A stretch of DNA of 64,000 nucleotides from Cenococcum geophilum 1.58 (GCA_001692895.1 KV748206.1:937610-1001609); one strand, 5' to 3'. Positions 44,943-55,423 are shown, counted from the stretch's first letter. Translations and numbers: made by a program. Notes: generated by a model not told the origin, from the letters alone.

Positions 44943-46918
44943 GTAAATCTTAAAATATAATTAAAGTTAATCTATTAGACAACTACTCCACTAGTTATAT
45001 TTACGTTGTTAACTTCTTATTTACCTATATAACTGGCCTATTAATAAGTCTACCGTAGTACTTACTATAAAGCTTCGTTATAATATATATATATATATAT
45101 ATATTTAAGTTAAATATTACTACTAATGCATATTCTATATAGGCAAAAGTATAGTACTACCAACCTTTTCCTAATAATTTTATTAGTGACTACGCTTAGT
45201 TTCTAGTAAGCCCTATCGGTGACCACGTTTAACGCCTCTGAGACCACGTGTAACGAAGCCTTGTAGGAAATACTACGGTGGACTTGTTAATGGGCTGGGT
45301 ATGTAGGTATAGAATAGTCAACAACGTAAACACAACTGGTGGAGTGGTTGCCCAACAGATTAACTCCAATTGTATTCTGAGATTCACTACGAAGGAGAGA
45401 ACTATCTAGGTAGGGACTGTGGTCCTTTAAATACACAACCGTACTCCTAAGAAATCTCCTTTGTACGTGATATACGCATTGTACGTATTGTACGTACGTT
45501 CCCCTCGTACACCGCGTACACTGCGTACAACGTCATGTGACCTCGGCTACCATTCCTCGTCACATGGTTCTAACGGATCCATTCTGGACCGTGCCTGTAT
45601 CAACCAACTAGCTTCTTCCGACTCTTCTCTAAGTAGTCGTAACATTGTACTTAAAGCGTCCGTAACACCACGACCAGCTATACCCCCTAATCTATTTAAC
45701 CTCTTCGTCTTGTTAAACGCCAAATATGGCCTAGTTTAGGGTGTTTACAGGGGGTCTCCCCCTTTACATAAATAGCATAGATTCTCATCAATTTGATCCT
45801 TACACGAGTTCTGACACATCTTGAGGCCTCCCTTCGTCACTACTTCGTCACCACCTCCGCCAATATCCGCCACCTCATCGTCTCTGTCTCTGCCCCTGTC
45901 TCTACTATACCGCTCTCTACTTATCACCCGTTAAATATTAGAAGACGGTAGTTATTTAGTTATATAACTACCGTAGAGCTACTTATCCACAGGGCTCCCA
46001 ACGATAACCTTATTCCTTCATTTATCGTTATAAAGTGATATGGATACGATATTGAATCTTATGAATGAATGAATATTCATAAGCTTATGGATATATATGT
46101 GTGTGATTTGGAGCGTTGGTGCTAGTCAGTGGCGTTCGCAAAGGATTGTGAATACGCCTATCGTTCTAAAATATACGCATAAGTAACTAACAAACACGCA
46201 AATGCCAGCCTTCCTAACCACCCCCAATCTACCACCTACAACCAAGTCCTATGGTTTTCCCTACTTCAGAATCTCTTTTTGTCGAATCCGACAGCAGTTC
46301 CGATGATTCATCTAAAAGACGTAAGCCTTATTGGTTCGAGAGGCAGAAAGGGGGCGACGATTTGGGAGGACTTTGAGGACGATCACCTCTCTTAACACCT
46401 TGCTAAGCCTGGTGATATTTTTTATTAAGTCAATATCGCGATATTATCGCAATAATGAATATCTGGAGGCCTTAATGATATGAATACGATACGTGGTACG
46501 AATATACATTCATTCATTACTGGGAGCCATGCTTATCCATTTCGATAGCAGCCTGCCAAGTTGCCTGCTCGTTAATTTATGTTTCTTGGGCTGAATCTAG
46601 AAATCGTGTCAAATAGGAAGATCAAGTATGAGAACTCCGTTTATTAAATGTAGCTCTAGAGCCTCACTATATACACCAGATAGGTGGCAAATAGGCTGAC
46701 GACGACGTCGTCATTCAGTCAGTAATTAGTAATAGAAATAGGTAATGAGACATTCGATGAGACATACGAGTCAAGAAAGAGGGTTATTAGTCATAAGTTA
46801 CGAGGCAACTGAGACAAAGTACGTAAATACGATCTGGGTCGACAAATCGCAATGAAAAAGATAGCCAAGAGATTTGCAGACAAAATTCCATCCATGAGAT
46901 ATAGGAAGCATCCGAGCG
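44943..46918. other. AT-rich repeat remnants without a supported gene
   Basis: It contains an (AT)n tract at 45081-45105 and a GGGGGTCTCCCCC palindrome near 45750, also seen in the satellite region at 50.4, 51.1, 51.8 and 55.5 kb. ATGAATGAATGAATATTC near 46060 recurs inverted near 46505. A 41-codon frame at 46251-46376 (MVFPTSESLFVESDSSSDDS then SKRRKPYWFERQKG) looks coding-like but is unassigned. Most of this stretch appears to be decayed transposon. Confidence 0.45.
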
Positions 46919-48270
46919 TTATATCTTCCCCAGAATACCTTGAGGGGTTGCGGCCTTGCTCGCAAGCGCAGTACAACCACCGACCAAACACATGACGCCG
47001 CTGAATACGAATGCTTCAAAAAATCCTCCATATCTGTTGACAAGCATCCCATTAACCGGAGGGCCTATCAGAGCTCCAAAAGAGCTTACGGCCAACCCTA
47101 TTCCTATGTAGGTCCCGATGTCTCGGGGGTCTTTAGGACAGACGGCAAAGGCTGCGGAACTTCCAGAGACTATCGCCCCCCAAGAAAACCCAAAGACAAC
47201 CGAATATAGCACCAACGTTGCAGTGGTTTCCGCCTTGTTCAAACAGCAGATGGCAATACCGGTGATTACGCCCGCAAGTGCTAGTATGTTCAATCGCCCA
47301 AATTTGTCCGCTAGTACACCTTGGATGATACGGCCAAACGTGGCCGCCGCGTTGAGAATCGTAAGCAAATACGAGGCAAGTGCTGCGTCCATGCCTCTTG
47401 TGACCGCATATGCTGGGATGAAGAACAGTGGAGTTAATATGCCGAGGAATATGAAGAACACCGAGACTATTAGGAGGATGAAATTTGCTTCTTTGAAGGC
47501 CGCTCCGATGAAGAAAGTGGTTTTTCTTGGCGGCAGGCGAGACTTGACGGTCGCACATGAGAAAGCCAAAAGGGGCAACATGACAAGTCCAATGGCTCGC
47601 ACTGTCCATCCAAACCCCAGAGAAGAGCTGTTCAGCATCTTTGACAATGCAATAGGAATAACGACGCCGCCGATGGATGATCCGGATAAGGCCAGGCCCA
47701 AGGCAGTTGCTCGTTTCTTGTCGAAGTATTGGGACACTGCTGCCATTGCTGGGAACATTAGAAGGCCTATGGCTATGCCCATCAGAACACCTTGCGTGAG
47801 CATGAATTGCCAATACTCGTGGCATAGGCTCGTCATCATTATGGAAAAGACGTAGAGGACCGCCGCCGGCCGGATAACCTAATGCCATGTTAGTGGACTG
47901 GCTTAAACGTCAATGGGGCCAGAAGACATACCCATGCGCCAAAACGATCAAACAATGGTCCTCCGATGGCGCCTGCTGCGAACTGGAGGAAAAGCGACAG
48001 GGATCCAATCCAGGCGATGTTATCTGGCGACTCCTCGCGGACCTGGTGTGTCATATAGTACTCCTGAAAAACGCCGAATGAGTACGCGTAGCCTACAGTT
48101 GAGAAGAAGATGAAAGCCGACCCAGTCACAACAAGCCACGCTCGAGGGCCGCCATCCGGCGCTTCCCCAAAATTGGGAGGTGTATTCTCTTCATCGAGTT
48201 CGGCGGCGATGATTGGCTTCTGTTCTTCGCCTTCGCACGAAACTTCATACTCTGTTCCTGTAGTCGCCAT
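46919..48270 (-). CDS. MFS transporter, monocarboxylate-type (MCT family)
   Basis: Two exons, 47932-48270 and 46919-47878, spliced across 47879-47931 (GTATGT, CACTAAC branch, CATTAG) to 432 residues. After a short acidic cytosolic N-terminus, PDGGPRAWLVVTGSAFIFFS is the family signature preceding helix 1. FGVFQEYY, DRFGAWVIRPAAVLY, ALGLALSGSSIGGVVIPIAL and ADKFGRLNILALAGVITGIA follow, ending in helix 12 (FSGVMCLVGGCTALASK). This is a 12-helix plasma-membrane carrier of the fungal MCT-like group (riboflavin, monocarboxylate or related organic acids). Substrate cannot be read. It is the only intact gene between 43.4 and 64 kb, isolated among repeats, and its composition is normal. Confidence 0.9.
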
Positions 48271-48435
48271 GTTGCAATAAGAGGTATGCAGTAGCTTATT
48301 CTTGAAATGATAGGGGAGGCGGGCGGACTGCAGGACGCTGCCAGGCTGTACTGTGATGTGGTGGAACGTAATACATTATGAGTGAAAACAAGCGGGATGT
48401 CGAAACTCATTATATATGATAAGGTCAATGATGGT

Positions 48436-48476
48436 CATACGACCCCTAAATGATATGCACACCTCCTACCCAAACA
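48436..48476 (+). repeat. Degenerate fragment of the TACACCCCC inverted-repeat arm
   Basis: CGACCCCTAAATGATATGCA then CACCTCCTACCC aligns with the terminal arm at 53108-53160 (TACACCCCCTAAACGATACGC). It is short and diverged. Confidence 0.45.
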
Positions 48477-48639
48477 GGCTTGGATTATTCCCGTTCAGTT
48501 TAGAAAGTCACCATTCTCACTACCATTCTTACTACCTATAATACCATCTACCTACTTTTAAGCTAATTGATTAGATTACGTAGGGGCCCAAAAGGCGTTG
48601 CATGAGCTAATTTAGGTGCCGCTACCTTTGCCCAGCGCC

Positions 48640-48810
48640 TATCCCTTAACCCGTCGACGTCCATCGAATATGTGGTGCGTGCGGAACACCAGAACCAGAA
48701 GTACGCGTATAGCTTATATAGATTTAATCAATACAATACCATCAACCATACCTTCCAATCGTACTTCCAATGATATAGACCTTGTTCAGCAGACTTAATA
48801 TAATGTTTAA
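48640..48810 (+). mobile_element. Remnant of a TTATCGATAA-family element
   Basis: It opens TATCCCTTAACCCGTCGACG and then parallels, in reverse orientation, the right half of the element at 52502-52996. Both contain AACACCAG, AGTAC and a shared stretch reading (in one frame) NRxxNDxDxVQxTxYxV. It lacks the palindrome found in the 52.8-kb copy, and its other end was not found. Confidence 0.6.
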
Positions 48811-49696
48811 CCAAATTAGGTCGCTAAAAACTCACTACTAGAGCTATAGCTGCTGCCTGATTCTACACCTTTTTAAGTTAATGATTTTAGTAACTATAGT
48901 ACACTAAATAAACTTTCTGATCTTAATCGACATGATCTGTTTACTACATTCAATTAATTCTTTATAGATGAGATTATGGATAAGCTGGTAAAATATACCT
49001 ATTAAATAATATAGGTAAAAAGTTATAGGCCTTATACAAGAATTATCCATTAAGGATTACTGGGGTTTACATTGTTTTATATGATATTTAGTGGATATTA
49101 GGGACCTTTCGCACAAGAATATGACCCAATATTGACGCTATTTTGGCGCGCATAGCCACGTACTACCCCTAATTAAGTAGCAATCACCGAGAATCTATAT
49201 ATTGACGAGTTCAATATGGGTTTTAACGGCCGCTTATAGTTAGACCTTAATAACTAAGCACGTTATTTCTACTACCTCTACCCCTTTTTAACGAGTAATA
49301 CTATATCAAGGTATATTTCTTCTTATAACTTTAAATTTATAACTCCTACAAAAAATCTTTATATTATAAAGATATAGGAATTATAAAGACAAATCTAATA
49401 GTATAAAAATTATAATTTTTAAACATGTAGTTGTTAAAATATAAGGATTATAAGTTCTACCGGTCGCATTAGTTTAATTCGCGATTAAAAGTTGTATTCT
49501 ACCTCTCCCTTTCTACCACCAACTTTGCAATGCTATAGATCTACCTCTGCTATGTGCATCGCCCATAGAATCTCTATAGAATATCTCATTTTGATGGGGT
49601 GGATATTGCTGGGTAACCCTGCGCGGGCCAACTGCACGGCCGTGTGGCTCGTCAACCCCTAACGTGGGTCACCAGGTTATGATGGACCACCTAGTT

Positions 49697-52030
49697 AACA
49701 TGCGGATCGTTGGTACCCCCCAACGAAAATTTTGACCCGAGTTTATGATTAATAAGCCGATTAATTAACCNAAAGCTTTAATTTAGAGCCTTATTATATA
49801 GAGCTTAATTAACATATACTAGTAGGTATGGATTTGTTTCGTAAATCCTATACCTCTGTCGTGCTTTGCAGTAGGGGGTAAGCTTTGGGCAGAGCCTTAT
49901 ATAGAGCTTTAATAGAGCCTTATATAGAGCTTTGGTAGAGCCTCATACGGAGCTTCGTGTAGAGCCTTGCGCAGAGCCACATACAGACGTGCAGACGTGC
50001 AGCTATTTGTTCTAGCGATTAATTGCAGAGACATTTGTAGAGACGATTATATAGGCAATTGTATAGGCGTTTAATTGATCGTTCGTACGGGCGTTTGTGT
50101 AGGAAATTGATTAATTAATTAATTGTATGGACGTTTGTAGAGCCGTGTGTAAAGCTATACATAGAGCCATTTATAGAGTTATTTGTAGAGACGTTCGTAT
50201 GGGCGTTTAGTTAATTAATTAATTAATCGTATAGGCGTTTATATAGGCAATTAATCAATTAATTAACTAATTATATAGGCGTTTATATAGGCGATTATGC
50301 AGACGTTCGTAGAGCCGTTTATAGAGCCTTCCTAGTATATCAGTTCTGTATGTTAGTAAAGCTTTAGAGCTCCGTATTAAGCTTTAAGTAGAGTTTCAAG
50401 TAGAGCTTTAAGCTTAAGGGGGAGACCCCCTTAGACCCCCCTGCGCACTGTGTGCTCTATTTACTACGTAGGCAGAGCTCTTATAGAGGCTTTAGTAGAG
50501 CGTTTAGTAGAGCTTTTACAGAGCTTTATATGGAGGTTTGTATAGAGCTTTTGTAGAGCTTTTGCAGAGCTCTATATAGAGCTTCGGTAGAGCTTCGTGC
50601 AGAGCTTTAGTGGAGCTTCGTGCAGAGCTTCGGTAGAGCTTCGTGTAGAGCTTTGGTAGAGCTCCGTGTAGAGCTTCGGTAGAGCTTCGTGTAGAGCTTC
50701 GGTAGAGCTTCGTGTAGAGCTTCGGTAGAGCTTCGTGCAGAGCTTCGTGCAGAGCCTTGTGCAGAGCCACATGCAGGCGTTCGCACGGGCGATTAACTGC
50801 AGAGACGTTTGTAGAGACGATTGTATAGGCAATTGCATGGACGTTTGATTGATCGATTGTATGGGCGTTTAATTGATTAATTGATTGATTGTATGGGCGT
50901 TCGTATGGGCGATTGTGTAGACGTTCGCAGAGCCGTTTATAGAGCCGTTCGTGTAGACGATTATAGAGCCTTCCTAGTATATCAGTGCTGCGTGTTAGTA
51001 GAGCTTTAGAGCTCCGTATTAAGCTTTAAGTAGAGCTTTAAGTAGAGCTTTAAGTAGAGCTTCGAGTAGAGTTTTAAGCTTAAGGGGGAGACCCCCTTGG
51101 ACCCCCCCTGCGCACTGCGTGCTCTATTTACTGCGTGGGCAGAGCTCTTGCAGAGGCTTTGGTAGAGGCTTTGGTAGAGCTTTTAGTAGAGCTTTTGCAG
51201 AGCTTCGTACGGAGGTTTAAGCAGAGCTTTTGTAGAGCTTTAGTAGAGCTCCATGCAGAGCTTTGATAGAGCCTTATGTAGAGCTTTAATAGAGCTTATA
51301 TTTAGGCTTGTTTTTAAAAGCCTTATAAACGACTTTGTATAGAGCTTTGAGCAGAGCTTTGTATAGGCGTTCGTGCAGGCGTTCGTGCAGGCGTTCGTGC
51401 AGGCGTTCGTGCAGGCGTTCGTGTAGACGTTCGTGTAGGCGTTCGTACGGACGTTCGTACGGACGATTGTATAGGCGATTGTAGACCTTCGTAGAGACGT
51501 TTATACGGGCGTCTGATTAATTGTATAGGTGTCTGATCGATTGATCGTATGGACGTTTGATTGATTGATCGTATGGGTATTCGTACGGGCGATCGTGTAG
51601 ACGTTTGTAGAGCCGTTTGTAGAGCCGTTTATAGAGCCGTTTGTACGGACGATTGTACAGGCAATTATAGAGCCGTCGTAGAGGTGTTTGTAGAGACGTT
51701 CGTCGAGACGATTGTGAGACTTCCTAGTATATTAGTGCTGCGTGTTAGTAGAGCTTTGGAGCTCCGTATAGGGCTTTGAGTAAAGCTTCGAGCAGAGCTT
51801 CGAGCAGAGCTTCAAGGGGGAGACCCCCTTAGACCCCCCTGCGCACTGCGTGCTCCATTCACTATGTGGCCAGTACACTGAGTGGGCAGAGGTGCTACAA
51901 AGTCTTTGGTAGAGCTTTTGGTAGAGCTTTTGGTAGAGCTTTTGCAGAGCTTCGTACGGAGCTTCGTGCAGAGCTTTTGCAGGGCTTTGGTAGAGCTCGA
52001 TGCAGAGCTTTTGCAGAGCTTTAGTTAAAC
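49697..52030 (-). mobile_element. Non-autonomous Helitron-related insertion inside the TIR element
   Basis: From TAACATGCGGATCGTTGGTA onward the sequence matches 55394-55500, the 3' end of the autonomous Helitron. Reversed, a hairpin with CGTTGG/CCAACG stem lies about 10 nt before the terminus, as at Helitron 3' ends. The body is the tandem-repeat array (next entry). The right boundary near 52030 is inferred from where the repeats stop and is uncertain. Position 49771 is N. Confidence 0.55.
49880..52025. repeat. Three higher-order repeats built of TAGAGCTTYGNG units
   Basis: Short units such as TAGAGCTTCGTG, CAGAGCTTCGG and, at 51370-51450, TTCGTGCAGGCG are arrayed over 2.1 kb. A longer order is visible: the block CCTAGTATAT..GCTTTAGAGCTCCGTAT recurs near 50332, 50971 and 51723, and GGGGGAGACCCCCTT..CTGCGCACTG recurs near 50408, 51085 and 51808, giving units of roughly 640-750 bp. 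Low-complexity frames (KLYTKLYRSSTRSSTEALHE) arise from the repeat and are not genes. Confidence 0.85.
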
Positions 52031-52339
52031 TCAAATGTTTTGAAGTTCGTCACGTGTATTTTGCAGGTAGATACCGCCCGCAACTTTTTTTCTAACCAAT
52101 TAGAAGCTAGCTTGGCGAAGTTTGAAATCCAGGACCCGAAAGTAATAGACCCTCGTACCTCGGGTCAATGACGGAAATCTGACCGCCTTTCTAATTAGGA
52201 AAAGCGGTCTCCACTGCAAATCGGCATTTGGCAGTATTTTGGTGTTCCCGTCATAACTAGGTGGTCTGTCATAACCCGGTGACCCACGTTAGCGTCAATC
52301 TCGTGCGAAAGGTCCCTATTACCAGTTTCATATTCCTGA

Positions 52340-52425
52340 GCACGGCGATTTGATTCTATTGATCTGATTGGCTAAATCCTTATCGATAACAGATGGACGC
52401 AAGTACAGCCCAGGCCCAGGCCCAG
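52340..52425 (-). repeat. TTATCGATAA-family transposon end, copy D
   Basis: On the minus strand: GGGCTGTACTTGCGTCC, ATCTG, TTATCGATAAGGA, TTTAGCCAATCAGATCAATA, GAATCAAATCGCCGTG. It is a diverged match to copy C. A CCCAGG microsatellite adjoins it. Confidence 0.65.
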
Positions 52426-52501
52426 GCCCGCATCTAGTGTATGCGGTATTTTACTTAAATGCCGACAGCTTACGACAAGTTGAGGTATTAATGCGATTTA
52501 C

Positions 52502-52996
52502 CCTTTAACCCGTTGAAATTCGCCCAACAGTATCGATAAGGATCCAGCTCGTCAGAGTAACTAGATCGTCGACAGTGCTCAGATATAAGATGATGATAAT
52601 CGTCTATGAGGAAGGGTTTGAACTTTGGTAACTCCCAAGACTGGGGAGGAGGTTTCTTCGCAATCCAATGGGGGGAACCTTGTATTGGGTGGGCTGAACA
52701 ATATCCAGGTCATTATAAGCACGATTAGGCGGCATGGTGGTGGTGTAATCGATTAATGAAATATACACCATCTCGTCAATTCCGGTGGTTAGCGCAGCCA
52801 CGTCTGCACGGCCTTACTTTCCCTTAAACAGCAAAAATACCAAAACTTCCCCTACAAAAAGGCCGTGCAGACGTGGCTGCGCTAACCACCGGAATTGACG
52901 AGATGGTATCGGGTACTTTCAGAACTGGTGTTCGAAAGGGCGCGCACGGGCTATATTTCCTTATCGATAACGTTAGACGCCAACGGGCTAAGGATA
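52502..52996. mobile_element. TTATCGATAA-family TIR element, two ends present
   Basis: The left end TA/CCCTTTAACCCGTTG..CAGTATCGATAAGGA (from about 52502) and the right end, reversed, TA/TCCTTAGCCCGTTGGCGTCT then AACGTTATCGATAAGGA (to about 52996) form imperfect terminal repeats of about 40 bp at TA sites. The interior (52604-52800, minus) has a 65-codon frame whose middle matches the 48.6-kb remnant. No transposase is recognised. It is disrupted by a palindrome. Confidence 0.65.
52767..52907. repeat. 49-bp perfect palindrome with 43-bp loop
   Basis: Arms 52767-52815 and 52859-52907 are exact inverse complements (ACCATCTCGTCAATTCCGGT at the outer end, GGCCTT at the inner end). The loop is AT-rich. 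The same element at 48.6 kb goes straight through this position without it. Confidence 0.92.
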
Positions 52997-53085
52997 TTTT
53001 GTAGAACTGGCTGTAAGGCTAAATCACACAATTTTTAAATCTAAAGCGGAAGGGTCTAGGCCTATTTTAGGGAGATACATGCATA

Positions 53086-53784
53086 TTAATTAGGGCCACC
53101 GCTAGTTATACACCCCCTAAACGATACGCATACACCCCCCAATTGATACACATACACCCCCTACTTCATTTATCCTTATTAAGTTAGATGCTTCCTCATT
53201 AAGTTAGAATATCACGTGCGTTTGACTTGTTTGCGCCTGCATCGCGAAAATCAAAGTATTTCGCTCAAATGCTGAGGGCTCTCTACAAGTAGATCTGTCG
53301 ACGCGATTGGTAATGATAGAACCGGTTGTGGGGTTGATTGACCGACCATCGCGACGCTCTATAATTGCAGGCCCTTGGATGCGAAGCAGAGGTGTTGATT
53401 TGGGTCCCACCGGGCGCGCGTGGGCGCGTGGGCGCGAAGCAGATAGCAGTACCTGAATCAGTTTGCGCGACGCCTCACAAAATACTGCGCAATCTAATTA
53501 ATCGACTCAGTCGCGATCCAAATTTAGACTCTACTACTTATACTATAACTAAAATCAAGACTTGATCGTGATGTTGCAGTTATAAAACCTACGTGGCGCG
53601 TACTTTGATTTTCGCGATGCAGGCGCAAACAAGTCAAACGCACGTGATATTCTAACTTAATGAGGAAGCATCTAACTTAATGAGGAAGCGTCTAAACTAA
53701 ATGAGGTAGGGGGTGTATGTGTATCAATTGGGGGGTGTATGCGTATCGTTTAGGGGGTGTATAACTAGCGGTGGCCTTAATTAG
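53086..53784. mobile_element. 0.7-kb element with ~175-bp inverted terminal repeats
   Basis: Arms 53086-53258 and 53601-53784 are nearly identical in inverse orientation, starting (T)TAATTA(G)GGCCACCGCTAG and running to the TTTGATTTTCGCGATGCAGG block. Each arm carries three or four spaced TACACCCCC motifs, and the right arm has an extra copy of a ~20-bp TCTAACTTAATGAGGAAGC unit. The interior (53259-53600) is non-coding with GGGCGCGCGTGGGCGCGTGG. Target duplication could not be fixed because the outer edge is blurred. Confidence 0.75.
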
Positions 53785-53820
53785 GGGGTATATGATTATC
53801 ATCGACCTATAAAAATTGCT

Positions 53821-53990
53821 GGAGAAGTCACTTTTGGACTGTTTCCGCATATTTCGCCGTACTCTTGGAGATGAGATCTCTCGGAGATAATACCACGGCC
53901 GCGGACACAGACTCGGTGTATTCTGCCAATTGCATGCTAAGAACGTTCGGCAAATGGCGAGCGATACGGACCAAAAGCGTAGATGCCGAC
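53821..53990 (-). pseudogene. Coding-like fragment, unassigned
   Basis: The minus strand reads KSASTLLVRIARHLPNVLSM then QLAEYTESVSAAVVLSPRDL and ISKSTAKYAETVQK, with gene-like composition. A separate frame at 54009-54245 (MSAQTPTGDSNLHNRPSAPT..) lies upstream, but no convincing intron joins them. I read this as a fragment of a lost gene; family unknown. Confidence 0.35.
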
Positions 53991-54009
53991 TTCGACTAAT
54001 CAACAACAT

Positions 54010-55393
54010 TATCTGACTTCCCGCAACTTATCGATTTTCTTATTTTTCAGGTCAGACAAGAGAAAAGTCGGCCCGAGATATGACATAGTCTGAGGTATTG
54101 TACGACTACTTATACTTGACAATTTTGAACGGCCCAAGTGCGAATCAAGGGTGGTCATAAGGAAATAGCCATGACCGAGCCCGAACGTCGGCGCAGAAGG
54201 CCGATTGTGTAGGTTGGAATCACCTGTCGGTGTTTGCGCTGACAACAGGAGGAATACAGTTCACGCTCTCTCTGCAGGAGACGTAAGATTTGATTGCAAT
54301 CGAGAAACTCCCTCCAGCAACTGCATGCGGTCCAGAAACGAGACTTGCGGCTATGAGAATCACGCTTCTCAACCTCCGCGGCAACATCTTGGCCATGGCC
54401 AAACCAGTGAACCTGGCCTGGCCCAAGAGTCCCGAGAGCCCCACTACCCAATACCTATTGACCGAGCTTCCAGCATAAGCAGAGGGTCGACAGCCCCAAG
54501 CCATCCGTCAATGTCGTTAGTGCCTAGTTCAACAAGTGCATCGACTCGTGCCAGTCAACTGTTTGCTCGGGGTGTCGAGTCCATGAAGAGAAGCTGTCTA
54601 AAGCGACTCAGAAGTCTACCCAATCTCCTGTTCTAACTTCAAATTCTAACATAGAGACAACGTCATGTATAGCTGGAACTTTCTACGTCCATTATGAAAG
54701 TCGCTTGTTCGGCCAAGCTTAGGTCATCAGCCGTAGCGTTATGATAAGAACCGCCTGTTTGGCCAAAGCCGTTAGATTAATGGACTTACACTGGTAAGTT
54801 CTTGTGCCATCCATCGGACTTCATTGGACAAGTAGCTTAACAACCATTAGTTCCGGGATATTTTTGAGATAATTGAGCCGCATGTACGAGAAAAGACATC
54901 GAAGGCTTCCTTTGGTATACAAAGGTGTAAATATTTGGCAAAGGCCATCAAATCGCGGCGGGCACCTCCGTGGCCATCGCCACCAAGGCCGATTTACCCC
55001 GAAAGATGTTGCTGACAAGCTCGTCGACTGTTACCTTCGCACGACTGAAACCGTCTATCGAGGTTAATATGTTAGAGAAAGAGCTAGTTTTCTTCTGCAC
55101 AGTCCTGCAATTCTCCTTAAATCGTGTTGGAGGATGAGGGAGAGGGTCCCAAGTGGTTGCCATTCGCTTTGATTGGCTGAATTCATGTGACGGACTCCTT
55201 ATCTCATCCCTTCGTGTGGCAAGTTTTCTTGCACTTTTCGTATATGCACGCCTCATAAGCCAATCTAGAGGCTCTATACCGTATAGAGCTTGGTGTTAAA
55301 GCCGCTGGTCAGTGCGGTTGCTCGGCTAGCGCCTCATTGACGTTTTTGACGCTTGGATATTGCAGTAAACAGCAGCGACGTGGCCGGGAAACC
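54010..55393. other. Normal-composition sequence without a supported gene
   Basis: Overlapping frames on both strands (for example 54205-54636 plus, 143 codons; 54155-54451 minus) lack domains and consistent exon structure. It could be the decayed single-copy remainder of the genic region between two transposon blocks. Confidence 0.45.
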
Positions 55394-55405
55394 TAACATG
55401 CGGAA

Positions 55406-55423
55406 CGTTGATCCCCCAACGTA
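55406..55423. terminator. Helitron 3' terminal hairpin
   Basis: ACGTTG..CAACGT forms a 6-bp stem with a short C-rich loop, 10-12 nt from the inferred end. The related copy at 49.7 kb has compensating changes in loop and stem edge (CGTTGG/CCAACG). In Helitrons this hairpin signals termination of rolling-circle transfer; that function is inferred. Confidence 0.6.

Larger units (their letters stand above)
49101..52316. mobile_element. TIR element with 5-bp duplication TATTA
   Basis: The termini GGGACCTTTCGCAC (49101-49114) and the inverse ending at 52316 are perfect. TATTA occurs on both sides (49096-49100 and 52317-52321). Inner inverted homology also exists: ACGTGGGTCACC..GGTTATGA..GACCACCTAGTT at about 49658-49697 versus 52238-52292 reversed. 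The arms are therefore several hundred bases long on the left but compact on the right. The left inner homology stops at 49697, exactly where Helitron-like sequence begins. No transposase reading was found, so the superfamily is open. Confidence 0.65.

Noticed and set aside
47118-47855. 245-codon plus frame and 251-codon minus frame over the transporter
   Set aside because: Both overlap the MFS coding sequence, which has clear family motifs and a spliced frame; no independent motif.
49880-52025. CRISPR-like array
   Set aside because: Units are contiguous and degenerate without unique spacers, and the organism is a eukaryote.
50516-52034. Frames encoding KLYTKLYRSSTRSSTEALHE-type repeats
   Set aside because: Translation of tandem DNA repeats; all frames are repetitive and no start or family supports coding.
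54155-54636. Overlapping frames suggesting a gene at 54.2 kb
   Set aside because: Frames on both strands overlap without domain, intron signals or codon consistency.
55021-55345. Possible tRNA gene near 55.3 kb
   Set aside because: No cloverleaf with A and B boxes could be drawn from the sequence.
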